In this document: positions 31,934 to 39,760 of the stretch, piece after piece | Numbering within the stretch: position 1 is the first letter of the stretch | How the letters are laid out: the number at the start of each line of letters is the position of its first letter | Source of the DNA: Bifidobacterium asteroides | GTDB taxonomy: Bacteria; Actinomycetota; Actinomycetes; Actinomycetales; Bifidobacteriaceae | Length of the DNA stretch: 64,000 bases | Direction of reading: 5' to 3' | Assembly: GCF_009683175.1 (NCBI RefSeq) | Contig: NZ_WKKW01000001.1 | Span: 124,001 to 188,000, forward strand | Notes under the pieces: generated by a model | Told to the model about the DNA's origin: nothing | Databases searched by the model: none | Seen by the model: the letters and a program-made list of their open reading frames with translations, nothing else | Position numbers and translations under genes: made by a program

Positions 31934-32313
31934 CAGGCACCTCCTTTCTTGATCCGTTGGCATCCGCATGAAAGTGCGTGGCCGGAGACCATGTCCTTGC
32001 CGGCGTGGACTCCTATCCGCCCGCAGTCGCACAGGCAGGTCCACATGATCACCCCGTGCCTGTTACCCGCATAGGAGAGCACAGTCAGCACCCCGTACCG
32101 ATCACCCCGCAGGTCCTTGATGCGTTTCTGGCAGCCGGGGAAACGGACCAGTGGCTTCGGGGTTCTGTGCAGGGCGGGCATGTCCTCCTTGGAGGCGCGC
32201 CCATCATGCTCGGGGTCAACCTGGTGCAGCCGGCGCGTATACCCTCGCCTGCCTTCGGTCGGCTCGCGCAGCATGCGGGCGATCCTGAGGGTCCTCTCGT
32301 CAAGCCACGTCAT
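31933..32313 (-). CDS. Small Cys-rich phage protein
   Basis: The 126-aa protein has a basic N-terminal half and a C-terminal zinc-ribbon-like segment WTCLCDCGRIG...SCGCQR, a type common in phage early genes. The ATG at 32313 follows GGAGGG. Its stop overlaps the next start (TGATG). The role is unknown, perhaps nucleic-acid binding. Confidence 0.7.
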   Translation of the reverse strand: MTWLDERTLRIARMLREPTEGRRGYTRRLHQVDPEHDGRASKEDMPALHRTPKPLVRFPGCQKRIKDLRGDRYGVLTVLSYAGNRHGVIMWTCLCDCGRIGVHAGKDMVSGHALSCGCQRIKKGGA

Positions 32314-32386
32314 GATGCCCTCCCACCCAGGCAAGCAGGACTGCCACCGCCAGCAGGGCCAGTGCGCGCATATCATCGATGGTCAT
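32300..32386 (-). CDS. 28-aa single-membrane-segment peptide
   Basis: The short ORF has an ATG overlapping the upstream stop (ATGA), overlaps the next gene by 14 nt, and is almost entirely one hydrophobic helix (ALALLAVAVLLAWVGG). Very small, so existence is uncertain, but it fills the only gap in a tightly packed operon. Confidence 0.4.
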   Translation of the reverse strand: MTIDDMRALALLAVAVLLAWVGGHHDVA

Positions 32387-32892
32387 GACGCGGCCTCCTC
32401 TTTGGCCCGTATGAACTCCCACTCTTTGATGGGCTGCCATATGCCCGGGTCCGGCTCTGCCGAAGCTCCTGCACGCGACCACACCACGCCCCGAGAGGTG
32501 AAGAAGGTCGTACCGCAGAAGAAGCATCTGCCGTCAGTCAGCTCGACCACCACCACATCCTCGATGCCGGGCATGCTAGGAGCATCTAGAGTAAGGGGCC
32601 TGAACAGCCGTTTCATGTCCTTGTTGTTCTCGTAAGGCTTGCGGATGCCTCGGCTGTTGGGCTTGCACCACTGGCCGGGTAGATCACCCAGCCCCGTGCT
32701 CGCGCTGACGCCGCTGGCGTAGCGTCCGCCGTCGAGCGTGCGGCGGACAGCCAGCTCTACATGATGTCTCTCCTGAAAGGCGGAGCATTTTTTCATCCAC
32801 TTCGCAGAGTCGCGCCTGTACTGCTCTGCCAGGGCAAGGACGTGCCTGTCCCCGCTGCGCAGGTACCGCCATTCTGTCTGATACTCAGTCAT
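32383..32892 (-). CDS. Hypothetical early phage protein
   Basis: The 169-aa soluble protein begins MTEYQTEWRYL and has a helical N-terminal half and a C-terminal segment with CFFCG that could form part of a metal site. The ATG at 32892 follows GAGGAGG. It overlaps the endonuclease gene by 8 nt. No family is recognised. Confidence 0.7.
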   Translation of the reverse strand: MTEYQTEWRYLRSGDRHVLALAEQYRRDSAKWMKKCSAFQERHHVELAVRRTLDGGRYASGVSASTGLGDLPGQWCKPNSRGIRKPYENNKDMKRLFRPLTLDAPSMPGIEDVVVVELTDGRCFFCGTTFFTSRGVVWSRAGASAEPDPGIWQPIKEWEFIRAKEEAAS

Positions 32893-33310
32893 CGTCAGCC
32901 TCCTCATCCGCTTCTTTGCCTGTATCGGGCCCCAGCGGCATCCCGTGGTTGAGGAGCAGCGCGTACTGCTCCAAGGTCATGTAGACCAGTTGCCGGCCCA
33001 CCGCTTCACGGCTCTTCAAGCCGATGCCGCGCCGCTTCTGGACGACCGCCCAGTATTTTGCGCCGTCGTTCCCGGCTTCGGCCTGCGCCTCGTCGATATG
33101 ACTAGACACCTCCATGCGGGCCGTGTTCTTGCACTCGATGACCACACGCTCCTGGTCGAGCATGACCCCGGTCACGTCGCCCCGATCCTTGGAGCCGGTC
33201 AGATGACGGCGTTCGATCCTGGGATCATCCAAAGCCCAGGCCAGGTAGCGGACCGTGGCCGACTCCATGTCAGCGCCCGCCTTCCGCGCACTCCTGCGGT
33301 TCCGGCTCAT
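32885..33310 (-). CDS. PD-(D/E)XK nuclease, Holliday-junction-resolvase-like
   Basis: The 141-aa protein has the PD-(D/E)XK signature KDRGDVTGV...RVVIECKNT, with E and K in ECKN. Such nucleases in phage replication modules resolve branched DNA. It is encoded with SSB and Bet. The C-terminal tail is highly acidic. The ATG overlaps the preceding small gene by 4 nt. Confidence 0.8.
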   Translation of the reverse strand: MSRNRRSARKAGADMESATVRYLAWALDDPRIERRHLTGSKDRGDVTGVMLDQERVVIECKNTARMEVSSHIDEAQAEAGNDGAKYWAVVQKRRGIGLKSREAVGRQLVYMTLEQYALLLNHGMPLGPDTGKEADEEADDD

Positions 33311-33456
33311 ATCAGGCCCTCCATGTATCTCCTGTCGCGCTCCAGCTCCGCCTGGCGTTCGGCAACCTCCTCGCGTCTGAGCTCGGCGGCTTCCACCGCA
33401 TCCCAGTCGATCGGCTGCTCGATACCCGCATGAGGGTCAAAAGACCGGATCATCAT
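33307..33456 (-). CDS. 49-aa helical protein overlapping the ssb 3' end
   Basis: This short gene starts at ATG 33456 (or 33453) behind GGGGAGG and overlaps the last 20 nt of ssb in another frame. The product is acidic, with a helix rich in E, R and A (AAELRREEVAERQAELERD), and it ends in an ATGA overlap with the nuclease gene. Confidence 0.6.
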   Translation of the reverse strand: MMIRSFDPHAGIEQPIDWDAVEAAELRREEVAERQAELERDRRYMEGLI

Positions 33457-33943
33457 TGCCGGCACCTCCCCACGGGTCCTGCTGCTGGGCGGCGGGAGTC
33501 TGAGCCTGCTGGCCGCCCCACTGCTGGGGGCTGCTCCCCCACTGCTGCGCCTGCTGCTGGCTGTTGTTGCCGTTCCTGGTCACCTGGACCGTGTTCCTTG
33601 TCAATGCAGGCCCGATCTCGTCCAGGCGCATCTCCACGACCGTCCGCTTGTTGCCCTCACGATCCTGATAGGAGCGTTGCACCAGACGACCCTGCGCGAT
33701 CACCCTCATGCCCTTGGTCAGACTGGCCTTGATGTTGGAGGCGGTGGGATGATACTGCGTATCCCAGGCCGAGCAGCGCAGGAACAGCGCCTCCCCGTCC
33801 ACCCACTGCCCCGAGTTCCTATCGAACTGCCGGGGCGTGGATGCGATGGTCAGGTTCACCACCGTGCCCCCATTGGACGTGGTGCGCACCTCCGGGTCAG
33901 CGGTCAGATTGCCCACCACCGTGACGTAAGTATCGCCAGCCAT
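33437..33943 (-). CDS. ssb: Single-stranded DNA-binding protein
   Basis: The 168-aa OB-fold protein (1-110) has MAGDTYVTVVGNLTADPEV and LFLRCSAWDTQ typical of SSB, a Gln/Gly-rich disordered tail, and an acidic tip ending DDPVF that resembles the DDIPF partner-binding tip of bacterial SSB. It coats ssDNA during phage replication and recombination. The ATG overlaps the preceding stop (TAATG). Confidence 0.95.
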   Translation of the reverse strand: MAGDTYVTVVGNLTADPEVRTTSNGGTVVNLTIASTPRQFDRNSGQWVDGEALFLRCSAWDTQYHPTASNIKASLTKGMRVIAQGRLVQRSYQDREGNKRTVVEMRLDEIGPALTRNTVQVTRNGNNSQQQAQQWGSSPQQWGGQQAQTPAAQQQDPWGGAGNDDPVF

Positions 33944-34155
33944 TAGTCTTCACCTCTAAAAACTTTGAAATTGATTGGATTGTCCTGGGTCTGAAAGCGT
34001 CGTGTCGTCCGGTGCCTCTCCTCGGCCTCCTGATTGCACATGTAGCCATGCCACTGGGCGCGGGCGCAGGAGGAGGAGTGGCATTTGTCGCACACGCCCG
34101 ACGTGGGGTGCGCGCAGGTCGCACACGGGCAGTCGGCCCTGGATTGCAAAGCCAT
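33943..34155 (-). CDS. Small Cys-rich protein
   Basis: The 70-aa protein has six Cys in its first half (CPCATCAHPTSGVCDKCHSSSC), consistent with two zinc sites, and a basic tail. It is coupled to ssb (TAATG) and to the upstream membrane protein gene. Function is unknown. Confidence 0.7.
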   Translation of the reverse strand: MALQSRADCPCATCAHPTSGVCDKCHSSSCARAQWHGYMCNQEAEERHRTTRRFQTQDNPINFKVFRGED

Positions 34156-34313
34156 CAGCGGTCACCCCGGTCCAGGCACCAGCCGAAGCCCGCCAGGGCA
34201 GCCAGGTCCAGCAGACCCAGCTGCGGGTGGACCAGCGTCCAGCAGACGGCGAAGAACCCGACTGTGCCGCACACGGCCGCGGCACACAGCCACAGCAGGT
34301 CAGCGGGAGGCAT
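34155..34313 (-). CDS. 52-aa membrane peptide
   Basis: The ATG at 34313 follows AGGAGG, and the gene overlaps bet by 14 nt. The product has two short hydrophobic stretches (LLWLCAAAVCGTVGFFAVCW; LGLLDLAALAGF). The role is unknown. Confidence 0.55.
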   Translation of the reverse strand: MPPADLLWLCAAAVCGTVGFFAVCWTLVHPQLGLLDLAALAGFGWCLDRGDR

Positions 34314-35190
34314 CAGGAGCCTCCTGGCTGAGGGCCTGCCTGGTGCGTGAGACGACCAGGCTGGGAGCCTCAAGCAGCATGGCAGCCTCCTCGTGCGTCA
34401 TCTGCTCGGGCAGGCTGATGGGCTTGCCGACCAGAGCCTTGAACGCAGTCTCCGCCTGGCTAACCTTGCTCACGCCGCCTTGGCGCATCAGTGCCGCCAC
34501 CTGGTCCTGCTGCTCCTTGGAGGCCATCACCTCGGCCTGCACCGGCTGGTCATCCTGCTGGGCTGGCTTCTGTTCCTCCTTCGGATCGCTCTCCTGGATC
34601 TCGTCGTCACCATACAGGCCCGACAGGTCCTGCGGGAAAGCCTTGCGCAAAGCCAGAGCCTCCGCGCACTTGGCAAGCATGATGGCCGGCTTGCTCTTCC
34701 ACATGGATGTCGGCTCGGCATGCCATGACCCGTCCTGGTCCTTGACCTTTCTCGTGCCCTGGTACTCCTCCAATGTGGCCACGCCGGTGAAAGTGCCCTG
34801 CCCGCGCTGGACCACGACCTTGGCGGCCAGAGGAGGATGCTTGGCGTCCAGCCACGCCTCCCGCCAGACAGCGTCAGGCCCGCACCAGGCCGTGACCGGC
34901 TCGCCGAAAGCCTCATGCGACCGGTCGGCGGCCCTCCTGGCTATCAGGCGGAACCCGTCGATGCCGGTCTGGATCGTGTACTTGGTCACCCACTGGCCAT
35001 CCACCTTCGTCCGGCGGCCGATCATGTAGATCTGCCGGGCGAACGGGTCCAGACCCGTACGCTGCACCTCATGGAAGAACACCGCCAGGTCACCCTGGCT
35101 GGCATCCTGCACGCCCATCTGCTGCAAGGCGGCGATCTGGTTCTGCGTGAAACCATCCTGCTTGTCGGTAATCGTCAGATCGCTGCTCAT
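34300..35190 (-). CDS. bet: Bet/RecT-type single-strand annealing recombinase
   Basis: The 296-aa protein carries the Bet signature: DLAVFFHEVQRTGLDPFARQ followed by IYMIGRRTK, and later WKSKPAIMLAKCAEALALRKAFP. It anneals complementary strands in phage recombination, working with SSB. The C-terminal 90 residues are variable and helical. It overlaps the upstream gene by 4 nt. Confidence 0.92.
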   Translation of the reverse strand: MSSDLTITDKQDGFTQNQIAALQQMGVQDASQGDLAVFFHEVQRTGLDPFARQIYMIGRRTKVDGQWVTKYTIQTGIDGFRLIARRAADRSHEAFGEPVTAWCGPDAVWREAWLDAKHPPLAAKVVVQRGQGTFTGVATLEEYQGTRKVKDQDGSWHAEPTSMWKSKPAIMLAKCAEALALRKAFPQDLSGLYGDDEIQESDPKEEQKPAQQDDQPVQAEVMASKEQQDQVAALMRQGGVSKVSQAETAFKALVGKPISLPEQMTHEEAAMLLEAPSLVVSRTRQALSQEAPDASR

Positions 35191-35720
35191 GCCCAGTACT
35201 CCTCAGCCTTGCCGTCCTCGTCGCCGGCCGAGTCGCCGCTGGTGATGCCCAGCAGCTGGCGAGCCTGAGATTGTGCCTTTTGGTCGTTGAAGATCTGCGA
35301 CCACTCCTTGACCTTGCTGACCGCGACCGTATCCCCCGTGCCACGGGAGAGCTCCACGCCGGCAGGCTGCTCGCCGCCATGCTGGCCGATCAGATGCTCG
35401 ATCGCGTCAGGCTTGGTAGCCCACTCCACCGGATACGGCACCTGCTCCACGCTCGACTCCTCGCCATGCGTCTCAAGCCACTGGGCGAAAGCCACAGCAT
35501 CCTTGACCTTCCACCGGGGCTCGCTGCCATGCTTCGCAGCCACCGTGCCGATCTCCGTGGTCAGATGCTCCTTCGCGTCCATCTTCTCGGTCAGAAAGTC
35601 CTTCAAAGCCTCAATCTGACGCTTCAATTCCTTCTCCATGGACTGTGCCAAGGCCAGCTGCCGTGCCGCCTCATAGGACGTGTACTCGCCGTCAGCCAGT
35701 CGATCAGTAATATCCTTCAT
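35187..35720 (-). CDS. Hypothetical protein upstream of bet
   Basis: The 177-aa protein has a long charged helix at the start (EAARQLALAQSMEKELKRQIEAL, trimmed here) and a mixed C-terminal part. In phages this place is often taken by a Gam-type nuclease inhibitor or an exonuclease, but no exonuclease motif is visible and Gam similarity is uncertain. The ATG at 35720 follows GAGGAACG. Confidence 0.65.
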   Translation of the reverse strand: MKDITDRLADGEYTSYEAARQLALAQSMEKELKRQIEALKDFLTEKMDAKEHLTTEIGTVAAKHGSEPRWKVKDAVAFAQWLETHGEESSVEQVPYPVEWATKPDAIEHLIGQHGGEQPAGVELSRGTGDTVAVSKVKEWSQIFNDQKAQSQARQLLGITSGDSAGDEDGKAEEYWA

Positions 35721-35935
35721 CGTTCCTCCTCTTTCTTCCCGTTTGAAATGCATTCGAGCGGCAGATGCTCCGCCACATCCTCGTCGGTGACAAACTCCGA
35801 CATCCAGGACCTGTCAATCGGGGTTGGATGCCACTTGGCCAGATGCAGCCACTTGTCATGGCCGTCCTCGAAACGGATCCACAGGTCGCCGTCCTCGTCC
35901 TCATAGATGCCTAAAGCATCAGGTATCTGTGTCAT
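35717..35935 (-). CDS. Small acidic protein
   Basis: This 72-aa protein contains GIYEDEDGDLWIRFEDGHDKW, a short beta-rich acidic motif common in phage small proteins. The ATG at 35935 overlaps the upstream stop (TGATG). Function is unknown. Confidence 0.65.
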   Translation of the reverse strand: MTQIPDALGIYEDEDGDLWIRFEDGHDKWLHLAKWHPTPIDRSWMSEFVTDEDVAEHLPLECISNGKKEEER

Positions 35936-36579
35936 CACTTGTCACTCCCCTCATGCTCGTATGGTTTCGGCAGGCCAACCTCGTCAGGGTGATTAGAGCT
36001 CCCCAGGGCCATCCGCATGGGGACGATCAATCCGGCTATCCGCTCGTCATCGCTCATCACCCACCAGGCGTGCGCTGAAGCGCTATCCCCTCCGACGGAA
36101 GGGGCCAGCATGAAACGAATGGAACCCTCCGGCATGACCGCAAGGATCACTCCCTCCAACAGCTCCGCGTTGAAGGACACCTGCGCGTAGCCTGTCCGCG
36201 CCCGAGTGAAAAGATGGGCGACATCCGGATAGTCGAGCTCGTCAGGCTCTTTCCACCGTTCCGCATCCAACAGGTCCCAGGAGGAGAGAGCGCCGACAGC
36301 CCTCGACCATTGGGCCATGTTGGTCAGAATGTCAGGCTTGGTGTTCTCGCTGTCGTTGTATGCCGGCTGCAGATCGATCCAGCTGTCGTCCGGCACATCC
36401 AGACCGGACACATCCCAGCGGATGGCGATAAAACGGTTCGTGTAGTAGGCGTACTTGCCCTGCTTGGAAATCCTGCACAAGGCTGGACGGTCATAGCCCG
36501 TGGCCTTGGCCCATGCGGCCAGCTGACGAGCCTGTTTGCGGGACACCAGCAGAGGAGTGCGATCCAAAATGCTGCTCAT
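35935..36579 (-). CDS. Hypothetical protein with sliding-clamp-like C-terminal pattern
   Basis: The 214-aa protein starts MSSILDRTPLLVSRKQARQ. Its C-terminal part (FNAELLEGVILAVMPEG...WWVMSDDERIAGLIVPMRM) resembles the closing strands of beta clamps. With SSB and Bet nearby, a clamp-like replication accessory is possible, but the similarity is weak and only by eye. Confidence 0.55.
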   Translation of the reverse strand: MSSILDRTPLLVSRKQARQLAAWAKATGYDRPALCRISKQGKYAYYTNRFIAIRWDVSGLDVPDDSWIDLQPAYNDSENTKPDILTNMAQWSRAVGALSSWDLLDAERWKEPDELDYPDVAHLFTRARTGYAQVSFNAELLEGVILAVMPEGSIRFMLAPSVGGDSASAHAWWVMSDDERIAGLIVPMRMALGSSNHPDEVGLPKPYEHEGSDK

Positions 36580-37262
36580 CAGGCGGCCCTCCCGCTCTCA
36601 AAATGCACAGGAGTAAGAGGCATCAGGTTCGACATGTACTTATCGCTCTTGGCTGGCTGATCGAGGGCATCAGGCTCCACGGAACGCCAAGGCCCGTCAT
36701 CCGTCGACTTCGCAGCCCTGGCCCAAAACTCGCCCATCGTATCCTTATAAAAACCAGGCTTCGCAGGGACGCTCACCTTGCGTCGCAAAGCGCAGGAGAC
36801 CAAGCGCAAATCTATAGGATTGCGTCCAAGAGCATCAGTGCCTACACATGGATAGTCCGTGTGTGCCAGCGATGCTTTAGTCACCTCGTACAGCACGCCA
36901 TCTACCACCACGGCATCCCCGCAGCGCAGATCCCTGACATCAATCCGCGTCCAGTCGCGCTCATCCCACACCAGGTCCAGGCTCTTGATGCCGTCCAAGG
37001 GTCGCCACCTGCGATCCTCCATATTCGCAAGGATGGCTATATACGCCTGCCTTGAATAATCCCGCTTGCCGTACAGTATCGGCAGCTCAGCGACCATACG
37101 GATATATCCAGTGCAGTCACCATGTGGGCGATCAGTACCAGCGGTTATGTCAAAACTGTCATATTGGATTGCTCCTGATATTGTCGTCCCATCATCCAGA
37201 GTCACCACTACATGCTTGCCGCCAAAGTCCTCAGATTTGAGGTCGTTGTACCATTCACTCAT
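36579..37262 (-). CDS. Hypothetical early phage protein
   Basis: The 227-aa protein has an N-terminal Sm-like pattern (HVVVTLDDGTTISGAI) and a beta-rich middle. No catalytic motif is recognised. It overlaps the flanking genes by 1-4 nt and belongs to the early operon. Confidence 0.6.
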   Translation of the reverse strand: MSEWYNDLKSEDFGGKHVVVTLDDGTTISGAIQYDSFDITAGTDRPHGDCTGYIRMVAELPILYGKRDYSRQAYIAILANMEDRRWRPLDGIKSLDLVWDERDWTRIDVRDLRCGDAVVVDGVLYEVTKASLAHTDYPCVGTDALGRNPIDLRLVSCALRRKVSVPAKPGFYKDTMGEFWARAAKSTDDGPWRSVEPDALDQPAKSDKYMSNLMPLTPVHFESGRAA

Positions 37263-37513
37263 TTTCTTCCCCTACGATTGATTGTTTTGATTGTTTTCCG
37301 CCGTCTCTTCAGCGAGCGCCGGCGGCGTTGATGCCCGGCCTGCAGGGCGTGCATCCTGGAGTGGGTGATCAGCGCCCACAGGCTCACTTGTTCCAGACTG
37401 TCCGCCGCATCATCCAGCAGATCATCCACCTCATCAGCGTCATAGCTTTGATGCAGCCAGCCCCTGGTGGTAAGCAGCCGGCACCGGATGTCATGGGGTG
37501 TGATCAGAGTCAT
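37259..37513 (-). CDS. DivIVA-domain-like small phage protein
   Basis: The 84-aa protein has an N-terminal segment ITPHDIRCRLLTTRGWLHQ followed by SYDADEVDDLLDDAADSL. This is close to the DivIVA/GpsB core (TP.DI...F......GYD..EVD.FL). The C-terminal 25 residues are extremely basic (RRRRSLKRRRK), suggesting nucleic-acid or membrane binding. Host DivIVA directs polar growth in actinobacteria. The start at ATG 37513 is behind a G-rich ribosome-binding region. Confidence 0.65.
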   Translation of the reverse strand: MTLITPHDIRCRLLTTRGWLHQSYDADEVDDLLDDAADSLEQVSLWALITHSRMHALQAGHQRRRRSLKRRRKTIKTINRRGRK

Positions 37514-37598
37514 CAGACCCACCCCCCAGCCCGTAGAGAGCACGAGTCGCCGGGTCAAGACGCTCCAGCTCCAGCTGGGCCAGCTCAGATGGAGTCAT
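37491..37598 (-). CDS. 35-aa small protein
   Basis: A short ORF from ATG 37598 that bridges the gap between two coupled genes, overlapping 14 nt upstream and 23 nt downstream. The product has a helical start (MTPSELAQLELERLDPATRA) and a Gly/Asp tail. Existence is supported only by packing. Confidence 0.35.
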   Translation of the reverse strand: MTPSELAQLELERLDPATRALYGLGGGSDDSDHTP

Positions 37599-37833
37599 CA
37601 GGCACCACCTTCACCGGGTCACGCAGCTCCTCGCGCATATCCCACACCTCATCAGGCGTGTAAAATTTGCCATTGCCGATCTTCCGGCCATGGCCGCGTG
37701 CTATTTTGTCGAACTGCCCGTCAGGGATGCCGCCCAGCATCCGCTTGATGTCGTCGGGGTTGTAGAACAGGTGGCCCTGCCGGATGGACGAGGTGACAAA
37801 CTCGACCTTGAGAGGATCCTTTTCCTTGCTCAT
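37585..37833 (-). CDS. Small hypothetical protein
   Basis: The 82-aa protein ends with a helix-rich segment containing FYTPDEVWDMREEL, like the recognition region of small excisionase/MerR-type proteins. The ATG at 37833 overlaps the winged-helix gene stop (ATGA). A DNA-binding role is a guess. Confidence 0.6.
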   Translation of the reverse strand: MSKEKDPLKVEFVTSSIRQGHLFYNPDDIKRMLGGIPDGQFDKIARGHGRKIGNGKFYTPDEVWDMREELRDPVKVVPDDSI

Positions 37834-38228
37834 GCCGCCACCCCCATCTCTGCGAGCGCGTAGCGTGCGCACCTGTGACCAGCACGGCTAACCCCGTTAC
37901 GGTCCGTCACCACGACCACGCCCTTACCTACCAGCTCTTTGAGCCGGGTCCGGATCGTACTGTCGCCAAGCCGACAGCCGAGACGCTGCTCCACACGCTC
38001 CTGCAGCCTCCACTCCTCCACCGGCTCACGCAGGCCGGCCAAAGCCTTGACCGTCTCCGCCTGCATACGGTTGACATTCACGGTCTCAGCCGCCTCATAG
38101 GACGTTTCAGGGTCGCCCCTGCGCGTCGGAGCGGCTGGTATACTTTGTGTTGACATTGGATGTTTACTCACTTTCTGTGTCGTTGCCGCAGTTGCAGCTG
38201 CGGCATTTTTGTTGGTTAAGCTTGTCAT
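37830..38228 (-). CDS. Winged-helix DNA-binding protein
   Basis: The 132-aa protein has a disordered Ala/Thr-rich N-terminus and a C-terminal winged helix (about 60-130): WRLQERVEQRLGCRLGDSTI, then RLKELVGKGVVVVTDRNGVS. The same fold is common in early phage regulators. The ATG at 38228 overlaps the preceding stop (TGATG). Confidence 0.75.
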   Translation of the reverse strand: MTSLTNKNAAAATAATTQKVSKHPMSTQSIPAAPTRRGDPETSYEAAETVNVNRMQAETVKALAGLREPVEEWRLQERVEQRLGCRLGDSTIRTRLKELVGKGVVVVTDRNGVSRAGHRCARYALAEMGVAA

Positions 38229-38452
38229 CACCGTCGCTCTCTTTCGGAGGCGACCCGAATGATCTCCTGAGCCTCAAGGACTGCGTCCTTCTGCTCTTTG
38301 GTGTCGAGCCCGGTTAGAGCATTGGATAGTTCGCGAATTTCGGCACGGTCTGACCGGTTGGCCGAGTACCAGAGGTCCGTCAGCTTTTGATCGGCATTTT
38401 CGAGAGCTTTAAGCGCTCTATGGCACCGGTACAGCAGTATGCGGGCACCCAT
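38228..38452 (-). CDS. Small helical protein
   Basis: This 74-aa, all-helical, highly charged protein is encoded second in the early operon between two DNA-binding proteins. No family is recognised. Confidence 0.65.
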   Translation of the reverse strand: MGARILLYRCHRALKALENADQKLTDLWYSANRSDRAEIRELSNALTGLDTKEQKDAVLEAQEIIRVASERERR

Positions 38453-38453
38453 G

Positions 38454-38702
38454 TCACGCCGCCAGCTTGTATCGACGCTCTGCCTCTTTCATCAGCTGCA
38501 GGAAGTCAATATCCAAGACTTCGGATATTGCCACTACGTCTGACACGGTGAATGGGTACCGATCTGACTGGTTCAATCTCCTAAAGAAAGTGGACCAAGG
38601 GATGCCGGCGCATTGAGCAACCTCCCCCATTGACTTTCCTGATTGTTCGATGGCATCCTTGATTGTGGATGCGAGTAGATTGGCATACTTTCCTATGTCC
38701 AT
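38454..38702 (-). CDS. Cro-like HTH regulator, first gene of the early operon
   Basis: The 82-aa protein has an HTH core KSMGEVAQCAGIPWSTFFRR and is transcribed from the strong PR-like promoter (TTGACA 38793-38788, TACTAT 38771-38766). Being the first lytic gene opposite the repressor, it is the natural Cro counterpart. The ATG at 38702 follows GAGGAG. Confidence 0.8.
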   Translation of the reverse strand: MDIGKYANLLASTIKDAIEQSGKSMGEVAQCAGIPWSTFFRRLNQSDRYPFTVSDVVAISEVLDIDFLQLMKEAERRYKLAA

Positions 38703-38730
38703 AATCGCTCCTCTTAAGATTTGAAGGGTT

Positions 38731-38852
38731 ACTATCATAATTTGATAGTCAGCTCTTAGTTATTCATAGTACCGTTCATTCGGATAATGTCAAGCCGGAA
38801 AATATCATTTATTCATATTGCACTTATCGAAAATGATAGTAATATATGAAAT
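38731..38852. promoter_or_regulatory. Divergent lysogeny/lytic promoter region with TGATAGT operators
   Basis: On the minus strand: TTGACA (38788-38793), 16-bp spacer, TACTAT (38766-38771). On the plus strand: TTGCAC (38818-38823), 16-bp spacer, TAATAT (38840-38845), with transcription expected to start at or next to the ATG at 38853. ACTATCA (38731-38737) and TGATAGT (38743-38749) form a palindrome in the lytic leader, and another TGATAGT (38834-38840) lies in the repressor promoter spacer. Confidence 0.7.
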
Positions 38853-39095
38853 ATGAACATTAATCAGGCAACAGCAAAAGCACTTCACGCCGCCAGAGCG
38901 GTCAGCGGTCTGACGTATGACGAGCTAGCAAAGAAAACAGGGATGAACGTCCAAGCCATCTACCGCGTCTTTGGAGCAAAGGGCGAGATAAAGGTGACCC
39001 AGCTTGCATCGTTGGCAAAAGCGATGGGTCTTACCCCATATCAGATCATGGAAGATGCACAACGCATCATGGATCGCAGCAAAGAGGATTACTAG
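38853..39095 (+). CDS. Short XRE-type prophage repressor
   Basis: The 80-aa protein is an HTH_XRE domain almost throughout, with recognition region YDELAKKTGMNVQAIYRVFG. It faces the early operon and would keep the prophage silent. No SD is present before the ATG and the predicted transcript starts there, so translation is probably leaderless, as for lambda cI from PRM. It is short for a repressor and has no visible cleavage or dimerisation domain. The frame stays open after the TAG for about 110 codons, which I do not believe to be coding. Confidence 0.8.
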   Translation: MNINQATAKALHAARAVSGLTYDELAKKTGMNVQAIYRVFGAKGEIKVTQLASLAKAMGLTPYQIMEDAQRIMDRSKEDY

Positions 39096-39299
39096 CCGTT
39101 GGGTCTGTACCTCGTTGACAGGGCCGTCGACGTTGTTGTTTTCCGCAGTACAGACCTTGAGGATAATGTGGGCTTCGTTGGCTGTATACAATTCAGTTCC
39201 TTATCTATGTGTCTTACGTTCTGCGCCTATGCCGGCGCACTAATGCCCAAAATCCGTGTAGACTACATAGCAGCACCTCCTTTCAGGTGTCTACTTCTA

Positions 39300-39340
39300 G
39301 GGGAGCCGATCACTTGGCGGTGGGTGGCTTCCCTTTTTTT
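39300..39340 (+). terminator. Rho-independent terminator downstream of the repressor
   Basis: GGGGAGCC (39300-39307) pairs with GGCTTCCC (39326-39333), with one G-U pair, and is followed by seven T residues. It would end the rightward repressor transcript or a small RNA. Confidence 0.8.
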
Positions 39341-39760
39341 ATGCCCTGTAGAGCCCTTCTCTGGGCTTCACTCGAACATCTGTTCGAATGCTTTAAAGAT
39401 ACGTCGGGACGCGATATGTGTCAATTCGATATGAGTATGCCCGATGGGCGGTTCGCATTTGGTAGAGGCTGCGGCTTGCACCGAGAGGAGCTCCTTAATC
39501 TGGCCGTCTGCGAGGCGGCGTCTTGTTTTGTGACTTGCACCACTGTACCCGACCCGCGAGAGATGACAAAACGTTACATCAACTGGTATTATTGAGGTTT
39601 CGACCCCTCAAACAATCTTTGAAAAGCATTCTGCCAGCTAACGTCAAACGATTGCCTATAATGGCCCGAAATAGGATCTTTTACACCTTGATTACACTCC
39701 GTGTTCGCCACACCTGAAAATTCAGGAACTTCCCAGCAAACTATGCAGTTCGAGCGTTGC

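Noticed and set aside
39096-39434. An open frame continues for about 110 codons in frame after the repressor stop codon, suggesting an amber-truncated longer repressor.
   Set aside because: It crosses the nested hairpin and strong terminator at 39258-39340, has no domain-like sequence and many C, W and F residues. Chance openness is more likely.
39209-39595. A 128-codon rightward ORF in the non-coding region.
   Set aside because: It starts without an SD, spans the terminator, and its composition (many C, R, S) is unlike the neighbouring genes.
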